From an uncultured Saprospiraceae bacterium (GTDB lineage Bacteria; Bacteroidota; Bacteroidia; Chitinophagales; Saprospiraceae), in assembly GCA_938007965.1 (NCBI GenBank), contig CALLMH010000045.1, positions 22,445 to 86,444 of the forward strand: 64,000 nucleotides of DNA, read 5' to 3'. The notes below the pieces were generated by a model. It was not told the origin of the DNA. It saw nothing but the letters and a program-made list of their open reading frames with translations, and did not search any database. Shown here one piece after another: positions 37,685 to 45,809 of the stretch. A program made the translations under genes and the position numbers. How positions within the stretch are numbered: position 1 is the first letter of the stretch; every line of letters starts with the position of its first letter.

Positions 37685-37721
37685 TACAGGATAGAGTATT
37701 TTTTTAAAGAATCTATATTAG
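37685..37721 (+). promoter_or_regulatory. Locus operator and promoter of the rhamnose catabolic operon
   Basis: The core TACAGGAT (37685-37692) is preceded by AACCATACAG. The -7-like octamer TATATTAG at 37714-37721 follows after 23 bp. It lies 30 bp before the start codon of the aldolase/dehydrogenase gene, linking rhamnose catabolism to the glycan-degradation promoters. Confidence 0.7.
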
Positions 37722-37750
37722 CATTGAGAATTACATAACAATAATAGAAG

Positions 37751-39868
37751 ATGAAAGTAAAAGATAAAAAGGGTAAAAAAAATTTCAATTATGTTGACTA
37801 TTTATGGGATGATATAGAGGCTAAAAGATTAGGTGATGACCAAGTAGCTCTCTTTCTCTATCGCTCAAATTTGTTAGGTGCGGATCTAAGAATTACAAAT
37901 TATGGTGGTGGAAATACAAGTTGTAAGACTATTGAGAAGGACCCTCTTACCAAAGAAGAAGTAGAAGTAATGTGGGTAAAAGGTTCTGGTGGTGATATCG
38001 GAACATTGACTCGACAAGGGATAGCCGGTCTATATACAAAAAGACTTCGCGCATTAAAAAATGTATATCGAGGATTAGAATTTGAAGACGAAATCGTGCC
38101 TCTCTACTACCATTGTCTGTATGATTTAGATAGTAGAGCTCCATCTATCGATACAGCACTGCACGGCTTATTACCATTCAAACATATCGATCATTTACAC
38201 CCTGATGCTCTAATCTCTATAGCTGCCGCCAAAGACAGCGAAGCTATAACTAAAGAGATCTGGGGAGATACTATGGGATGGGTACCTTGGCAAAAGCCAG
38301 GGTTCGATTTGGGCTTACAGTTAGAAAAATGTCTGAATGATAACCCAGGTATTAGAGGCATCGTATTGGGTAGTCATGGTTTGTTCACTTGGGGAGATAC
38401 CTCCTATGAATCTTACATTAATAGTCTCGAAGTGATCGAAATGGCTGCAAAATATATTGCAGATAGAGAAGGTAAGGATAGACCTGTTTTTGGAGGTCAA
38501 GTCATAGAAAGTCTACCAGCAGAAGACCGTAAAGATCAAGCTGCAAAATTAGCTCCTATTTTGAGAGGTTTATGCTCTTCTTATCAGCGAATGGTAGGAC
38601 ACTTCACGGATGATGAGCGTGCCTTACAATTTATGAATAGTAAAGATTCAGCTAAGTTGGCACCGCTGGGTACCTCTTGCCCTGATCATTTTTTGAGGAC
38701 GAAAATCCAACCATTGGTATTGAATATTCCAGCTAAAGCTGACTTAAATGATCTAGCAGTAGTCAAGGAAAAAATTGAGCCGCTTTTCGAACAATATAGA
38801 AAAGAATATCAGGCCTATTATGATTCATGCAAACATGATAACAGTCCAGCGATTCGTGATCCTAATCCAGTTGTGATATTATATCCGGGTGTCGGTATGT
38901 TCACACTTGCAAAAAATAAGCAGACGGCACGTGTTGCTAGTGAATTCTATCTGAATGCGATCAATGTAATGAGAGGTGCAGAAGCTATATCTGAATATAC
39001 AGCACTTCCTCGTCAAGAAGCTTTTGATATAGAATATTGGTTGCTCGAAGAAGCAAAATTGCAACGACAACCAAAAGAGAAACCCCTATCTCGTAAAGTA
39101 GTGATGATTACTGGAGCCGGTGGTGGAATCGGAAAAGCAATAGCTGATAAGATGGCTGAAGAAGGGGCTAATGTAGTCTTGACAGATATCAGTGAAGAGC
39201 GATTAAAAGAAGCAAATGCGACTTACAAAAGAGATGTTTCTACCTACGCATTGTGTGATGTGTCTAACTCTCGATCCATCGCAGATGCGTACGATACCGC
39301 TTGTCTAGAATTCGGTGGAGTGGATATAATCATTCATTCTGCAGGTCTAGCGATTTCTAAATCTTTATCGGATACCTCGTTGAAGGATTGGGATTTACTA
39401 CAAGATGTGTTGGTAAAAGGTCAATTCAATCTAGCTAAAGAAGGAGTAGATATACTGCGAAAACAAGGATTAGGAGGTGATATCATTCACATAGCAAGTA
39501 AGAATGGATTGGTCGCTGGTCCAAATAATGTAGGATATGGTACAGCAAAAGCCGCACAACAGCATATGACTCGTCTGTTGGCTGCAGAACTAGGATCAGA
39601 AAAAATCCGTGTCAATACAGTAAATCCTGACGGTGTCATCGTAGGAAGTAAAATCTGGGAAGGAAAATGGGCAGAAGGTAGAGCCAAAGCAAATGGTATC
39701 ACTGTCGAAGAACTACCCGCTTTCTATGCCAAGCGAAACTTGATGAATGAGATTATTCGACCAGAGGATATTGCCAACGGAGTATTTGCATTGGTAGCTA
39801 TCTTAGATAAGAGCACAGGTAATATCATCAATGTTGATGGTGGGATGGCCAATGCATTTGTCAGGTAA
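37751..39868 (+). CDS. rhaE: Bifunctional rhamnulose-1-phosphate aldolase / L-lactaldehyde dehydrogenase
   Basis: Splits L-rhamnulose-1-phosphate into DHAP and L-lactaldehyde, and oxidises the lactaldehyde to L-lactate. The 705-residue fusion has a class II aldolase domain (about 1-430) and a short-chain dehydrogenase domain (about 446-705). Metal ligands are suggested in HIDHLHPD (H145, H148, H150). The second domain has TGAGGGIG (T454-G461) and the catalytic YGTAK (Y596, K600), ending with IINVDGGMANAFVR. The layout is that of the RhaEW/YuxG fusion family, distinct from E. coli RhaD. It is first gene of the rhamnose operon, with the locus operator just upstream. A hairpin at 39930-39966 separates it from the isomerase gene. 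No signal peptide, hence cytosolic. Confidence 0.95.
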   Translation: MKVKDKKGKKNFNYVDYLWDDIEAKRLGDDQVALFLYRSNLLGADLRITNYGGGNTSCKTIEKDPLTKEEVEVMWVKGSGGDIGTLTRQGIAGLYTKRLRALKNVYRGLEFEDEIVPLYYHCLYDLDSRAPSIDTALHGLLPFKHIDHLHPDALISIAAAKDSEAITKEIWGDTMGWVPWQKPGFDLGLQLEKCLNDNPGIRGIVLGSHGLFTWGDTSYESYINSLEVIEMAAKYIADREGKDRPVFGGQVIESLPAEDRKDQAAKLAPILRGLCSSYQRMVGHFTDDERALQFMNSKDSAKLAPLGTSCPDHFLRTKIQPLVLNIPAKADLNDLAVVKEKIEPLFEQYRKEYQAYYDSCKHDNSPAIRDPNPVVILYPGVGMFTLAKNKQTARVASEFYLNAINVMRGAEAISEYTALPRQEAFDIEYWLLEEAKLQRQPKEKPLSRKVVMITGAGGGIGKAIADKMAEEGANVVLTDISEERLKEANATYKRDVSTYALCDVSNSRSIADAYDTACLEFGGVDIIIHSAGLAISKSLSDTSLKDWDLLQDVLVKGQFNLAKEGVDILRKQGLGGDIIHIASKNGLVAGPNNVGYGTAKAAQQHMTRLLAAELGSEKIRVNTVNPDGVIVGSKIWEGKWAEGRAKANGITVEELPAFYAKRNLMNEIIRPEDIANGVFALVAILDKSTGNIINVDGGMANAFVR

Positions 39869-39929
39869 GAGTGATTGAATAAAAAAAAAGATTAATAAGT
39901 AAAGTAAGTAGTTTTTCATTTAGTAGTTA

Positions 39930-39966
39930 TCAGTCCACGTATTTGTAATTAAAAAACGTGGACTGA
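39930..39966 (+). terminator. Intra-operon hairpin, partial terminator or processing site
   Basis: An 11-bp perfect stem TCAGTCCACGT / ACGTGGACTGA (39930-39940, 39956-39966) encloses a 15-nt A/T-rich loop and is followed by ATTTAGTTTT. The T-run is weak, so it may attenuate readthrough or protect the upstream mRNA rather than stop transcription, setting a lower level for the isomerase and kinase. Confidence 0.55.
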
Positions 39967-39983
39967 TTTAGTTTTAAGATATT

Positions 39984-41267
39984 ATGAGAATTAAAAAATC
40001 AGACGTAGCCAGTAACAATGAAAAAAATGAACGAGGACATTTAGAGAAATTTGATTTCTTAAGTTCTCAACTCAACCAACAAGAAATCAATACGGATGAT
40101 ATCATCGGAAAATTACAAAAATTTCAAGTAGCGATACCGAGCTGGGCATTAGGCGCGGGAGGAACTCGATTTGGTCGTTTTTCGTATGGTGGAGAACCTT
40201 CTAATCTAGAACAAAAAATTGATGATGTCGGAGTCATTCATGCGCTGACGCAATCAGCTGGAGCTATATCATTGCACATTCCTTGGGATATACCGAGAGA
40301 TGCTGATGCCATTAAACAGCAAGCTGCTTCACATGGGATAGTTTTTGACGCGGTCAATTCTAATACTTTTCAAGATCAGAAAAATCAAGCGCATAGTTAT
40401 AAATTCGGGTCACTGTGTAATGTAAATAAAGAAAGTCGCCAACAGGCCATAGAACATAATCTAGAAGTTATAAAGCTTGGAAATGCTCTCGGCAGTAAGT
40501 CGATGACGGTTTGGTTATCAGACGGTTCGAATTTTCCAGGACAGCATAATTTTAAAAAAGCTTTTCAACATACACAAGACTCCTTACAGCAAATCTATAA
40601 GCACTTGCCAAATGATTGGCAACTATTCATAGAATATAAGCCATACGAGCCCAACTTTTATTCGACGGTGATTCCTGATTGGGGAACTTCCTTGATGTTA
40701 GCCGAAGGATGCGGAGAAAAAGCGTTTACCTTGGTCGATTTAGGTCACCATTTGCCCAATACCAATATAGAGCAGATTGTAGCTATCCTTATGATGAAGG
40801 GCAAACTAGGAGGTTTTCATTTTAACGATAGTAAGTACGGTGATGATGATTTGACTTGCGGAAGTATCAAACCTTATCAACTGTTTTTGATATTTAATGA
40901 ATTGGTTGATGGCATGGATAACAACGAAGGCGGTAATCCTCCTTTAGCTTGGATGATAGATGCTAGCCACAATATCAAAGACCCACTAGAAGATTTGATA
41001 CAGTCCTTAGAAGCTATAAGGATGGCATATGCTCAAGCTTTATTGATCGATAGAAAAGCCTTAGAAGCTGCAAGGGATGCCAGTGACGTAAGTAAGTGTC
41101 AAGAAATATTACAAGCTGCATATCGTACGGATGTACGTCCACTTATTGCAGAAGCGAGACGATTGAGCGGAGGAGCCATCGATCCAATAGGGGCTTATCG
41201 ACAGATGGCCGTCCGTGAAAACTTAATCAAAGAGCGTGGAATGCATTCTTTAGCTAGTGGATTATAA
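39984..41267 (+). CDS. rhaI: L-rhamnose isomerase (RhaI type)
   Basis: Interconverts L-rhamnose and L-rhamnulose in the cytosol. The 427-residue TIM-barrel protein matches the Pseudomonas stutzeri-like / RhaI sugar isomerase family of about 430 residues. Segments include IPSWALGAGGTRFGRF, AISLHIPWDIP, KSMTVWLSDGSNFPGQ, LFIEYKPYEPNFYST, TLVDLGHHLPNTNIEQIVA, GGFHFNDSKYGDDDL and WMIDASHN. The acidic and His residues in EYKPYEP, DLGHH and HFNDSKYGDDD are the expected metal ligands. It lies 115 bp after the aldolase, across a hairpin, and 8 bp before the kinase. No separate operator is present. Confidence 0.93.
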   Translation: MRIKKSDVASNNEKNERGHLEKFDFLSSQLNQQEINTDDIIGKLQKFQVAIPSWALGAGGTRFGRFSYGGEPSNLEQKIDDVGVIHALTQSAGAISLHIPWDIPRDADAIKQQAASHGIVFDAVNSNTFQDQKNQAHSYKFGSLCNVNKESRQQAIEHNLEVIKLGNALGSKSMTVWLSDGSNFPGQHNFKKAFQHTQDSLQQIYKHLPNDWQLFIEYKPYEPNFYSTVIPDWGTSLMLAEGCGEKAFTLVDLGHHLPNTNIEQIVAILMMKGKLGGFHFNDSKYGDDDLTCGSIKPYQLFLIFNELVDGMDNNEGGNPPLAWMIDASHNIKDPLEDLIQSLEAIRMAYAQALLIDRKALEAARDASDVSKCQEILQAAYRTDVRPLIAEARRLSGGAIDPIGAYRQMAVRENLIKERGMHSLASGL

Positions 41268-41275
41268 ATAAGAAC

Positions 41276-42643
41276 ATGACACACACATTAATTTTTGATA
41301 TTGGAAAAACGAATAAAAAATGTTTCCTATTTGATGAAAACTATCAAGAGGTGTGGAAAGAGTATGTTCGTTTTGAAGAAACAAAAGATGAAGATGGTCA
41401 TATATGTGATGATCTTACTGCTATTGAAAATTGGATGATAACATCTTTCCAAAAAGTAATGAGTCTAAAAGAATTCAATATAAAGGCCGTTAATTTTTCA
41501 ACTTATGGAGCAAGCTTTGTTCATATCGACGAAAATGGTAAGCCAGTTACACCTCTTTATAATTATCTGAAGCCTTTTCCCGAAAATATATTGAATCAGT
41601 TTCATGAAAAGTATGGGCCAGAAATGTCCATTGCAAGAGAAACTTCTTCTCCTCCACTAGGTATGCTTAACTCAGGTTTACAACTTTACTACCTGAAATA
41701 TGCAAAACCAGAGATATTTAAAAAAATCAAATGTTCATTACATTTACCACAGTATTTGAGTTTTATTTTTAACCGTACTCCTGTAAGCGAGTTTACATCT
41801 ATAGGATGCCACACGATGCTATGGGATTACTCCAAGAATGATTATCACAGATGGGTATATGAAGAAGGTATTGATGAAATATTGCCTCCTATAGTTAAAG
41901 ATGAGGCTCCACTAGACTATACATATGAAGGCAGAAGCTTGAAGATGGGATATGGTATTCATGACAGTTCCGCTGCATTAATTCCGTATATGAGAGCGCA
42001 GAAAAAGCCTTTTTTATTGATATCGACAGGCACATGGAGTATCTCGATTAATCCTTTTAATAAAGATAGATTAAAGGGCAAAGATCTGAAAAACGATTGT
42101 TTAAATTTCTTGCGTCCATCGGGTAAAGCAGTCAAAGCCGCTAGATTATTTTTGGGAAATGAATATAAAGTACAAGTAGAAAATTTAAGAAGGCATTATG
42201 GTACCAAAGAAGGCTATCATCGAGAAATGAAGTTTGATGAAAAATTATTTGGAGAGCTTAAAAAATCATCCAAAAAGTACTTTAGCTTAGATAGCATTAA
42301 TAAAGGTGATCATAAAATAGACAAAACCGATTTGTCTAAATTTGCGACTTATGAAGAAGCTTATCATCAATTAATGATTGAGTTGATGAAGTATCAAGTT
42401 GAGACTATCAATCTTGCTATTGGAAAATCATCAATAGAAAAAATATTTATCGATGGTGGATTTGCAGATAATGATTCGTTTGTAAAAATAATCATACACC
42501 ATTTTGATAATTATAAAATCAGGACAACTCATTCGCCGCTTGGTTCTGCGTTGGGTGCAGCGATGATTGTTTCCAATAAGAAAGTAAAAAGAAATTTCTT
42601 AAAAAAGCACTATGCTATGAAAAAGCAATTGAAATGGAAATAA
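41276..42643 (+). CDS. rhaB: Rhamnulokinase-like FGGY-family carbohydrate kinase
   Basis: Phosphorylates L-rhamnulose to L-rhamnulose-1-phosphate using ATP. The 455-residue protein has the FGGY nucleotide-binding start LIFDIGKTNKK and the segments FSTYGASFVHIDENG, GYGIHDSSAALIPY, LISTGTWSISINPFN and IDGGFADNDSFVKII, a shared pattern of the kinase fold. It lies between rhamnose isomerase (8-bp gap) and L-lactate dehydrogenase (10-bp overlap), so rhamnulose is the natural substrate. The sequence is not the classical E. coli RhaB type, and the symbol is assigned on function and context. Confidence 0.88.
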   Translation: MTHTLIFDIGKTNKKCFLFDENYQEVWKEYVRFEETKDEDGHICDDLTAIENWMITSFQKVMSLKEFNIKAVNFSTYGASFVHIDENGKPVTPLYNYLKPFPENILNQFHEKYGPEMSIARETSSPPLGMLNSGLQLYYLKYAKPEIFKKIKCSLHLPQYLSFIFNRTPVSEFTSIGCHTMLWDYSKNDYHRWVYEEGIDEILPPIVKDEAPLDYTYEGRSLKMGYGIHDSSAALIPYMRAQKKPFLLISTGTWSISINPFNKDRLKGKDLKNDCLNFLRPSGKAVKAARLFLGNEYKVQVENLRRHYGTKEGYHREMKFDEKLFGELKKSSKKYFSLDSINKGDHKIDKTDLSKFATYEEAYHQLMIELMKYQVETINLAIGKSSIEKIFIDGGFADNDSFVKIIIHHFDNYKIRTTHSPLGSALGAAMIVSNKKVKRNFLKKHYAMKKQLKWK

Positions 42644-43779
42644 AATATAACCCTAACTATCCTTCGATTGATGATTTAAGAAATAGGGCTAAGAAACGTA
42701 TTCCTCGTTTTGCCTTCGAATATCTTGACGGAGGATGCAATCAAGAAATAAATCTTAAGAAAAATACTGATGATATCAGAGCATTGGAGCTAATGCCATG
42801 GTATCTGAAGGATTATAAAGGTGGAAATACCAAAACGGAATTATTCGGACATACCTATGATGCACCTTTTGGCATGGCACCGATAGGTTTGCAAGGATTG
42901 ATGTGGCCTAGAGCTACAGAGATTTTGTCTAAAGCGGCTTTTGATCATAATATTCCTTTCATATTGAGTACAGTCGCAACAGCAAGTATCGAGACGGTAG
43001 GAGAAATCACCGAAGGCAAAGCATGGTTTCAATTATATCACCCAACTGAAAACGATCTGAGGGATAAGCTTATCACAAGGGCCGCTGAGTCGGAATATCC
43101 TGTACTGGTTATCTTATCTGATACACCTACATTTGGGTATCGGCCAAAAGAAATAAAGAACGGTTTGGCAATACCGCCGAAGATGACTGTATCTAATATG
43201 TTACAAATTTTGGGCAGCCCGAACTGGGCACTTCGCACGCTCTTTGCTGGCCAACCAGAATTTAAAACGCTCAAGCCCTACATTCCGAAAGGTATGAGTC
43301 TCCGTCATTTGGGATTATTCATGAACAAGACCTTTACAGGAAGGATGAATGAGGATAAAATAAAACCCATTCGAGATATGTGGAAAGGTAAATTGGTGCT
43401 AAAAGGTGTAGTAAGCGAAGAAGATGCTGAAAAAGCTATAAAATTAGGAGTAGACGGATTGATCGTATCTAACCATGGTGGCCGACAATTAGATGCAGGT
43501 CAAGCTACTATAAAACCATTGACCAATCTGGCAGATAAATATGGAGATCAAATAAAAATAATGATGGATAGCGGTATTCGCTCGGGTCCAGATATTGCGC
43601 GAACATTGGCTTCAGGAGCTGATTTTACTTTTTTGGGACGTTCATTTATGTATGGTGTAGCTGCATTGGGTAAGTCTGGGGGGAATCATACCATCTCAAT
43701 ACTGAAGACACAATTTCAGCAAATCATGGAACAATTAGGATGTGAAGAAATAAGTGACCTGCCGAAGCACCTTATCTAA
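42634..43779 (+). CDS. lldD: FMN-dependent L-lactate dehydrogenase (alpha-hydroxy-acid dehydrogenase)
   Basis: Oxidises L-lactate to pyruvate and feeds electrons to the respiratory chain. The 381-residue protein has the family N-terminus (DLRNRAKKRIPRFAFEYLDGGC), FGMAPIGLQGLMWP, PFILSTVATASIE and WFQLYHP. The active-site loop is VSNHGGRQLDAG, with His281 as the base and Arg284. The FMN phosphate site is GIRSGPDIARTLASGADFTFLGR. Its ATG lies inside the end of the kinase gene (10-bp overlap), so it is translationally coupled. In this operon the lactate would come from rhamnose-derived L-lactaldehyde, letting the cell take rhamnose fully to pyruvate. Confidence 0.93.
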   Translation: MEIKYNPNYPSIDDLRNRAKKRIPRFAFEYLDGGCNQEINLKKNTDDIRALELMPWYLKDYKGGNTKTELFGHTYDAPFGMAPIGLQGLMWPRATEILSKAAFDHNIPFILSTVATASIETVGEITEGKAWFQLYHPTENDLRDKLITRAAESEYPVLVILSDTPTFGYRPKEIKNGLAIPPKMTVSNMLQILGSPNWALRTLFAGQPEFKTLKPYIPKGMSLRHLGLFMNKTFTGRMNEDKIKPIRDMWKGKLVLKGVVSEEDAEKAIKLGVDGLIVSNHGGRQLDAGQATIKPLTNLADKYGDQIKIMMDSGIRSGPDIARTLASGADFTFLGRSFMYGVAALGKSGGNHTISILKTQFQQIMEQLGCEEISDLPKHLI

Positions 43780-43854
43780 GAATTATATATTTTACGGGAA
43801 ATATTGTGAGTAACACACTGTTTTTTCTTAATCCCTTTATTCAAAAACATAACA

Positions 43855-45246
43855 ATGACAGACGAAAATCAAAAAATCCAATCTGAAGAATTTGAAAGAG
43901 AACCTGTACCCAATTCCAAATTAAAAGGATGGAAAAGTTTTTTGGGTATGTATGCTGGTGAGCATGCAGCAGGAACGGAGTTTATGATTGGCCCACTTTT
44001 TTTGACAGCGGGGGTGAGTGCCTTTGATCTACTCATAGGACTGTTATTAGGTAATTTGATGGCCGTTCTGTCCTGGCGATTTTTCACTTCAGAGATAGCG
44101 GTCAAGAATAGATTGACACTATACTATCAATTAGAGAAAATATGTGGAAAGAAATTGGTCGTCTTTTACAACATAGCCAACGGGATTCTTTTTTGTTTTT
44201 TGGCAGGAGCTATGATTACCGTATCTGCTACTGCGGTCGGTATTCCATTTGATATGGAAATGCCCAAATTATCTGACACGATGCCCAATGGAATGACTTG
44301 GGTGGTTATTGTAATTGTAATCGGAGCGGTAATATCATTGATCGCAGCAAGGGGTTACGATACAGTATCCAAAGCGGCTAATTGGATGTCGCCTATTATT
44401 GTATTTGCTTTTATAGCTTGTGGAGTAGTAGCTCTTGGGCAGTTAGAAGTAGGCAGTTTTGAAGATTTTTGGAATATATGGGGAGAAGGTGGAGAGCCAT
44501 TTCCTGGTCAGATAAAATATACCTTTTGGCACGTAGCTTTATGGTCATGGTTTGCAAATGCAGCAATGCACATTGGGATGTCTGATCTATCGGTTTTTAG
44601 ATTTGCAAAGAAACCATCGGCGGGTTGGATGACAGCAGCGGGTATGTATATAGGTCATTATATGGCATGGATTGCAGCTGCCTTGCTCTATGCTGTATAT
44701 TTGAAAACTCCTGAGGCACAAGCTTTTTTAACGGCTGGAGACGCACCTCCTGTTGCACCAGGGCCTTTGGCATATAATGCCATCGGTGTATTTGGAATCA
44801 TTGCAGTGGTATTGGCAGGATGGACCACAGCCAACCCAACTATTTATAGGGCAGGATTGGCTTTTCAAGCGATCATTCCTAAAGCATCTACTTTTTGGGT
44901 GACTATTTTGGCGGGTACTATTGCTACTATAGCGGGATTGTTTCCTGCCTTTGCGATGAAGCTTTTGGGTTTCGTAGCTTTATACGGATTTATCCTAGCA
45001 CCTGTAGGAGCTATCATTGTTTTCGAGCACTTCTTTGCAGAAAAATTTGGTGTGGTAAAAAATTATGCTGAGAAAGCTGGAATCACATTCAATATGGCAG
45101 TACTATTAGCTTGGGGGATTAGCTTTGGATTATTTTATACCCTTTCGATTTCTCAAGGGATTTTCCTTTCTTTCTTAACATTACCAGCTTGGTTGTTGTG
45201 CGGAGCTTTGTTTTTGGCTTTTAGTAAGATGATGCAACGTACGTAG
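43855..45246 (+). CDS. NCS1-type permease (purine/cytosine permease family), possible rhamnose or lactate transporter
   Basis: The 463-residue membrane protein has about 12 hydrophobic segments and the family's N-terminal pattern (WKSFLGMYAGEHAAGTEFMIGPLFL, first helices at about 25-75). NCS1 proteins usually import nucleobases or related compounds by sodium or proton symport. Here the gene is the last of the rhamnose operon (75 bp after lldD) and no RhaT, FucP or other sugar permease is in the window. Rhamnose or a rhamnoside is therefore a plausible inner-membrane substrate, and lactate an alternative. This is inferred from context only. The downstream gap contains the inverted repeat copy. 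Confidence 0.85.
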   Translation: MTDENQKIQSEEFEREPVPNSKLKGWKSFLGMYAGEHAAGTEFMIGPLFLTAGVSAFDLLIGLLLGNLMAVLSWRFFTSEIAVKNRLTLYYQLEKICGKKLVVFYNIANGILFCFLAGAMITVSATAVGIPFDMEMPKLSDTMPNGMTWVVIVIVIGAVISLIAARGYDTVSKAANWMSPIIVFAFIACGVVALGQLEVGSFEDFWNIWGEGGEPFPGQIKYTFWHVALWSWFANAAMHIGMSDLSVFRFAKKPSAGWMTAAGMYIGHYMAWIAAALLYAVYLKTPEAQAFLTAGDAPPVAPGPLAYNAIGVFGIIAVVLAGWTTANPTIYRAGLAFQAIIPKASTFWVTILAGTIATIAGLFPAFAMKLLGFVALYGFILAPVGAIIVFEHFFAEKFGVVKNYAEKAGITFNMAVLLAWGISFGLFYTLSISQGIFLSFLTLPAWLLCGALFLAFSKMMQRT

Positions 45247-45809
45247 ACATCGTAAAACTTTTTAATTTGAGTCAATCACCATTAAAGAGAACAAATGTTT
45301 CTTCTGTTTTGAGATCAAAGTATCAATTTAGAAGAGACTAAGTAGGATATTCAGAAGTAAGGACAATATTAAAATTATATCACTTACAAGGAGTATTAAT
45401 TTGTGGCAGAGATTAAATCGACCTTAGTTGGCTTAGGTATTTGGATTTCATTTTGGCGTTAAGAACTTGCAACTGTCTGAGCGTAAGCGAGTTTTGCAAG
45501 TTTAGTCACAATGTGATCCAAATAGCGTTAAAAGTCAGGTAAAGTCTTGAGTTTTTTGTTTCGTTTTTGGGTCAAGCCAAAAATGAAAGCCCTAACGGCG
45601 AGTGGAAGTTTAGGTTGAAATTTATTACCTCATATTTACGTAAAATCAAGCGTAAACGGGGTGTTCATTCAGCAGTAAGCGGAGTGAAGGGCTATATAAA
45701 TAAGGATATTCAGATCTACTGAATATCCCTTCTTAGGGATTCTTTTCTATGCTCTTTTTCTTAGTAAGTAGCGCGAAATTGGTTTGTCGTAGTAAAGTTT
45801 ATATGTCTA
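45247..45809. other. Intergenic region holding repeat copy A
   Basis: Between the permease and the convergent formylglycine-generating enzyme gene. About 384 of the 563 bp are the dispersed repeat at 45345-45728. The short flanks (45247-45344 and 45729-45809) hold no visible gene or clear terminator. Confidence 0.6.
45345..45728 (+). repeat. Dispersed ~0.4-kb repeat, copy A, with terminal inverted repeats
   Basis: Begins with GGATATTCAG (45345-45354) and ends with CTGAATATCC (45719-45728), which are perfect inverted complements. The reverse complement of nearly the same sequence occurs at 63604-64000. Inside are a strong hairpin, AACTTGCAA (45464-45472) with TTGCAAGTT (45494-45502), and a terminal hairpin, GGATATTCAG / CTGAATATCC around a 5-nt loop (45704-45728). 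Copy A lacks a segment of about 31 bp present in copy B. A reading frame of about 54 codons is kept in both copies. No transposase, no clear target duplication. Confidence 0.85.
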
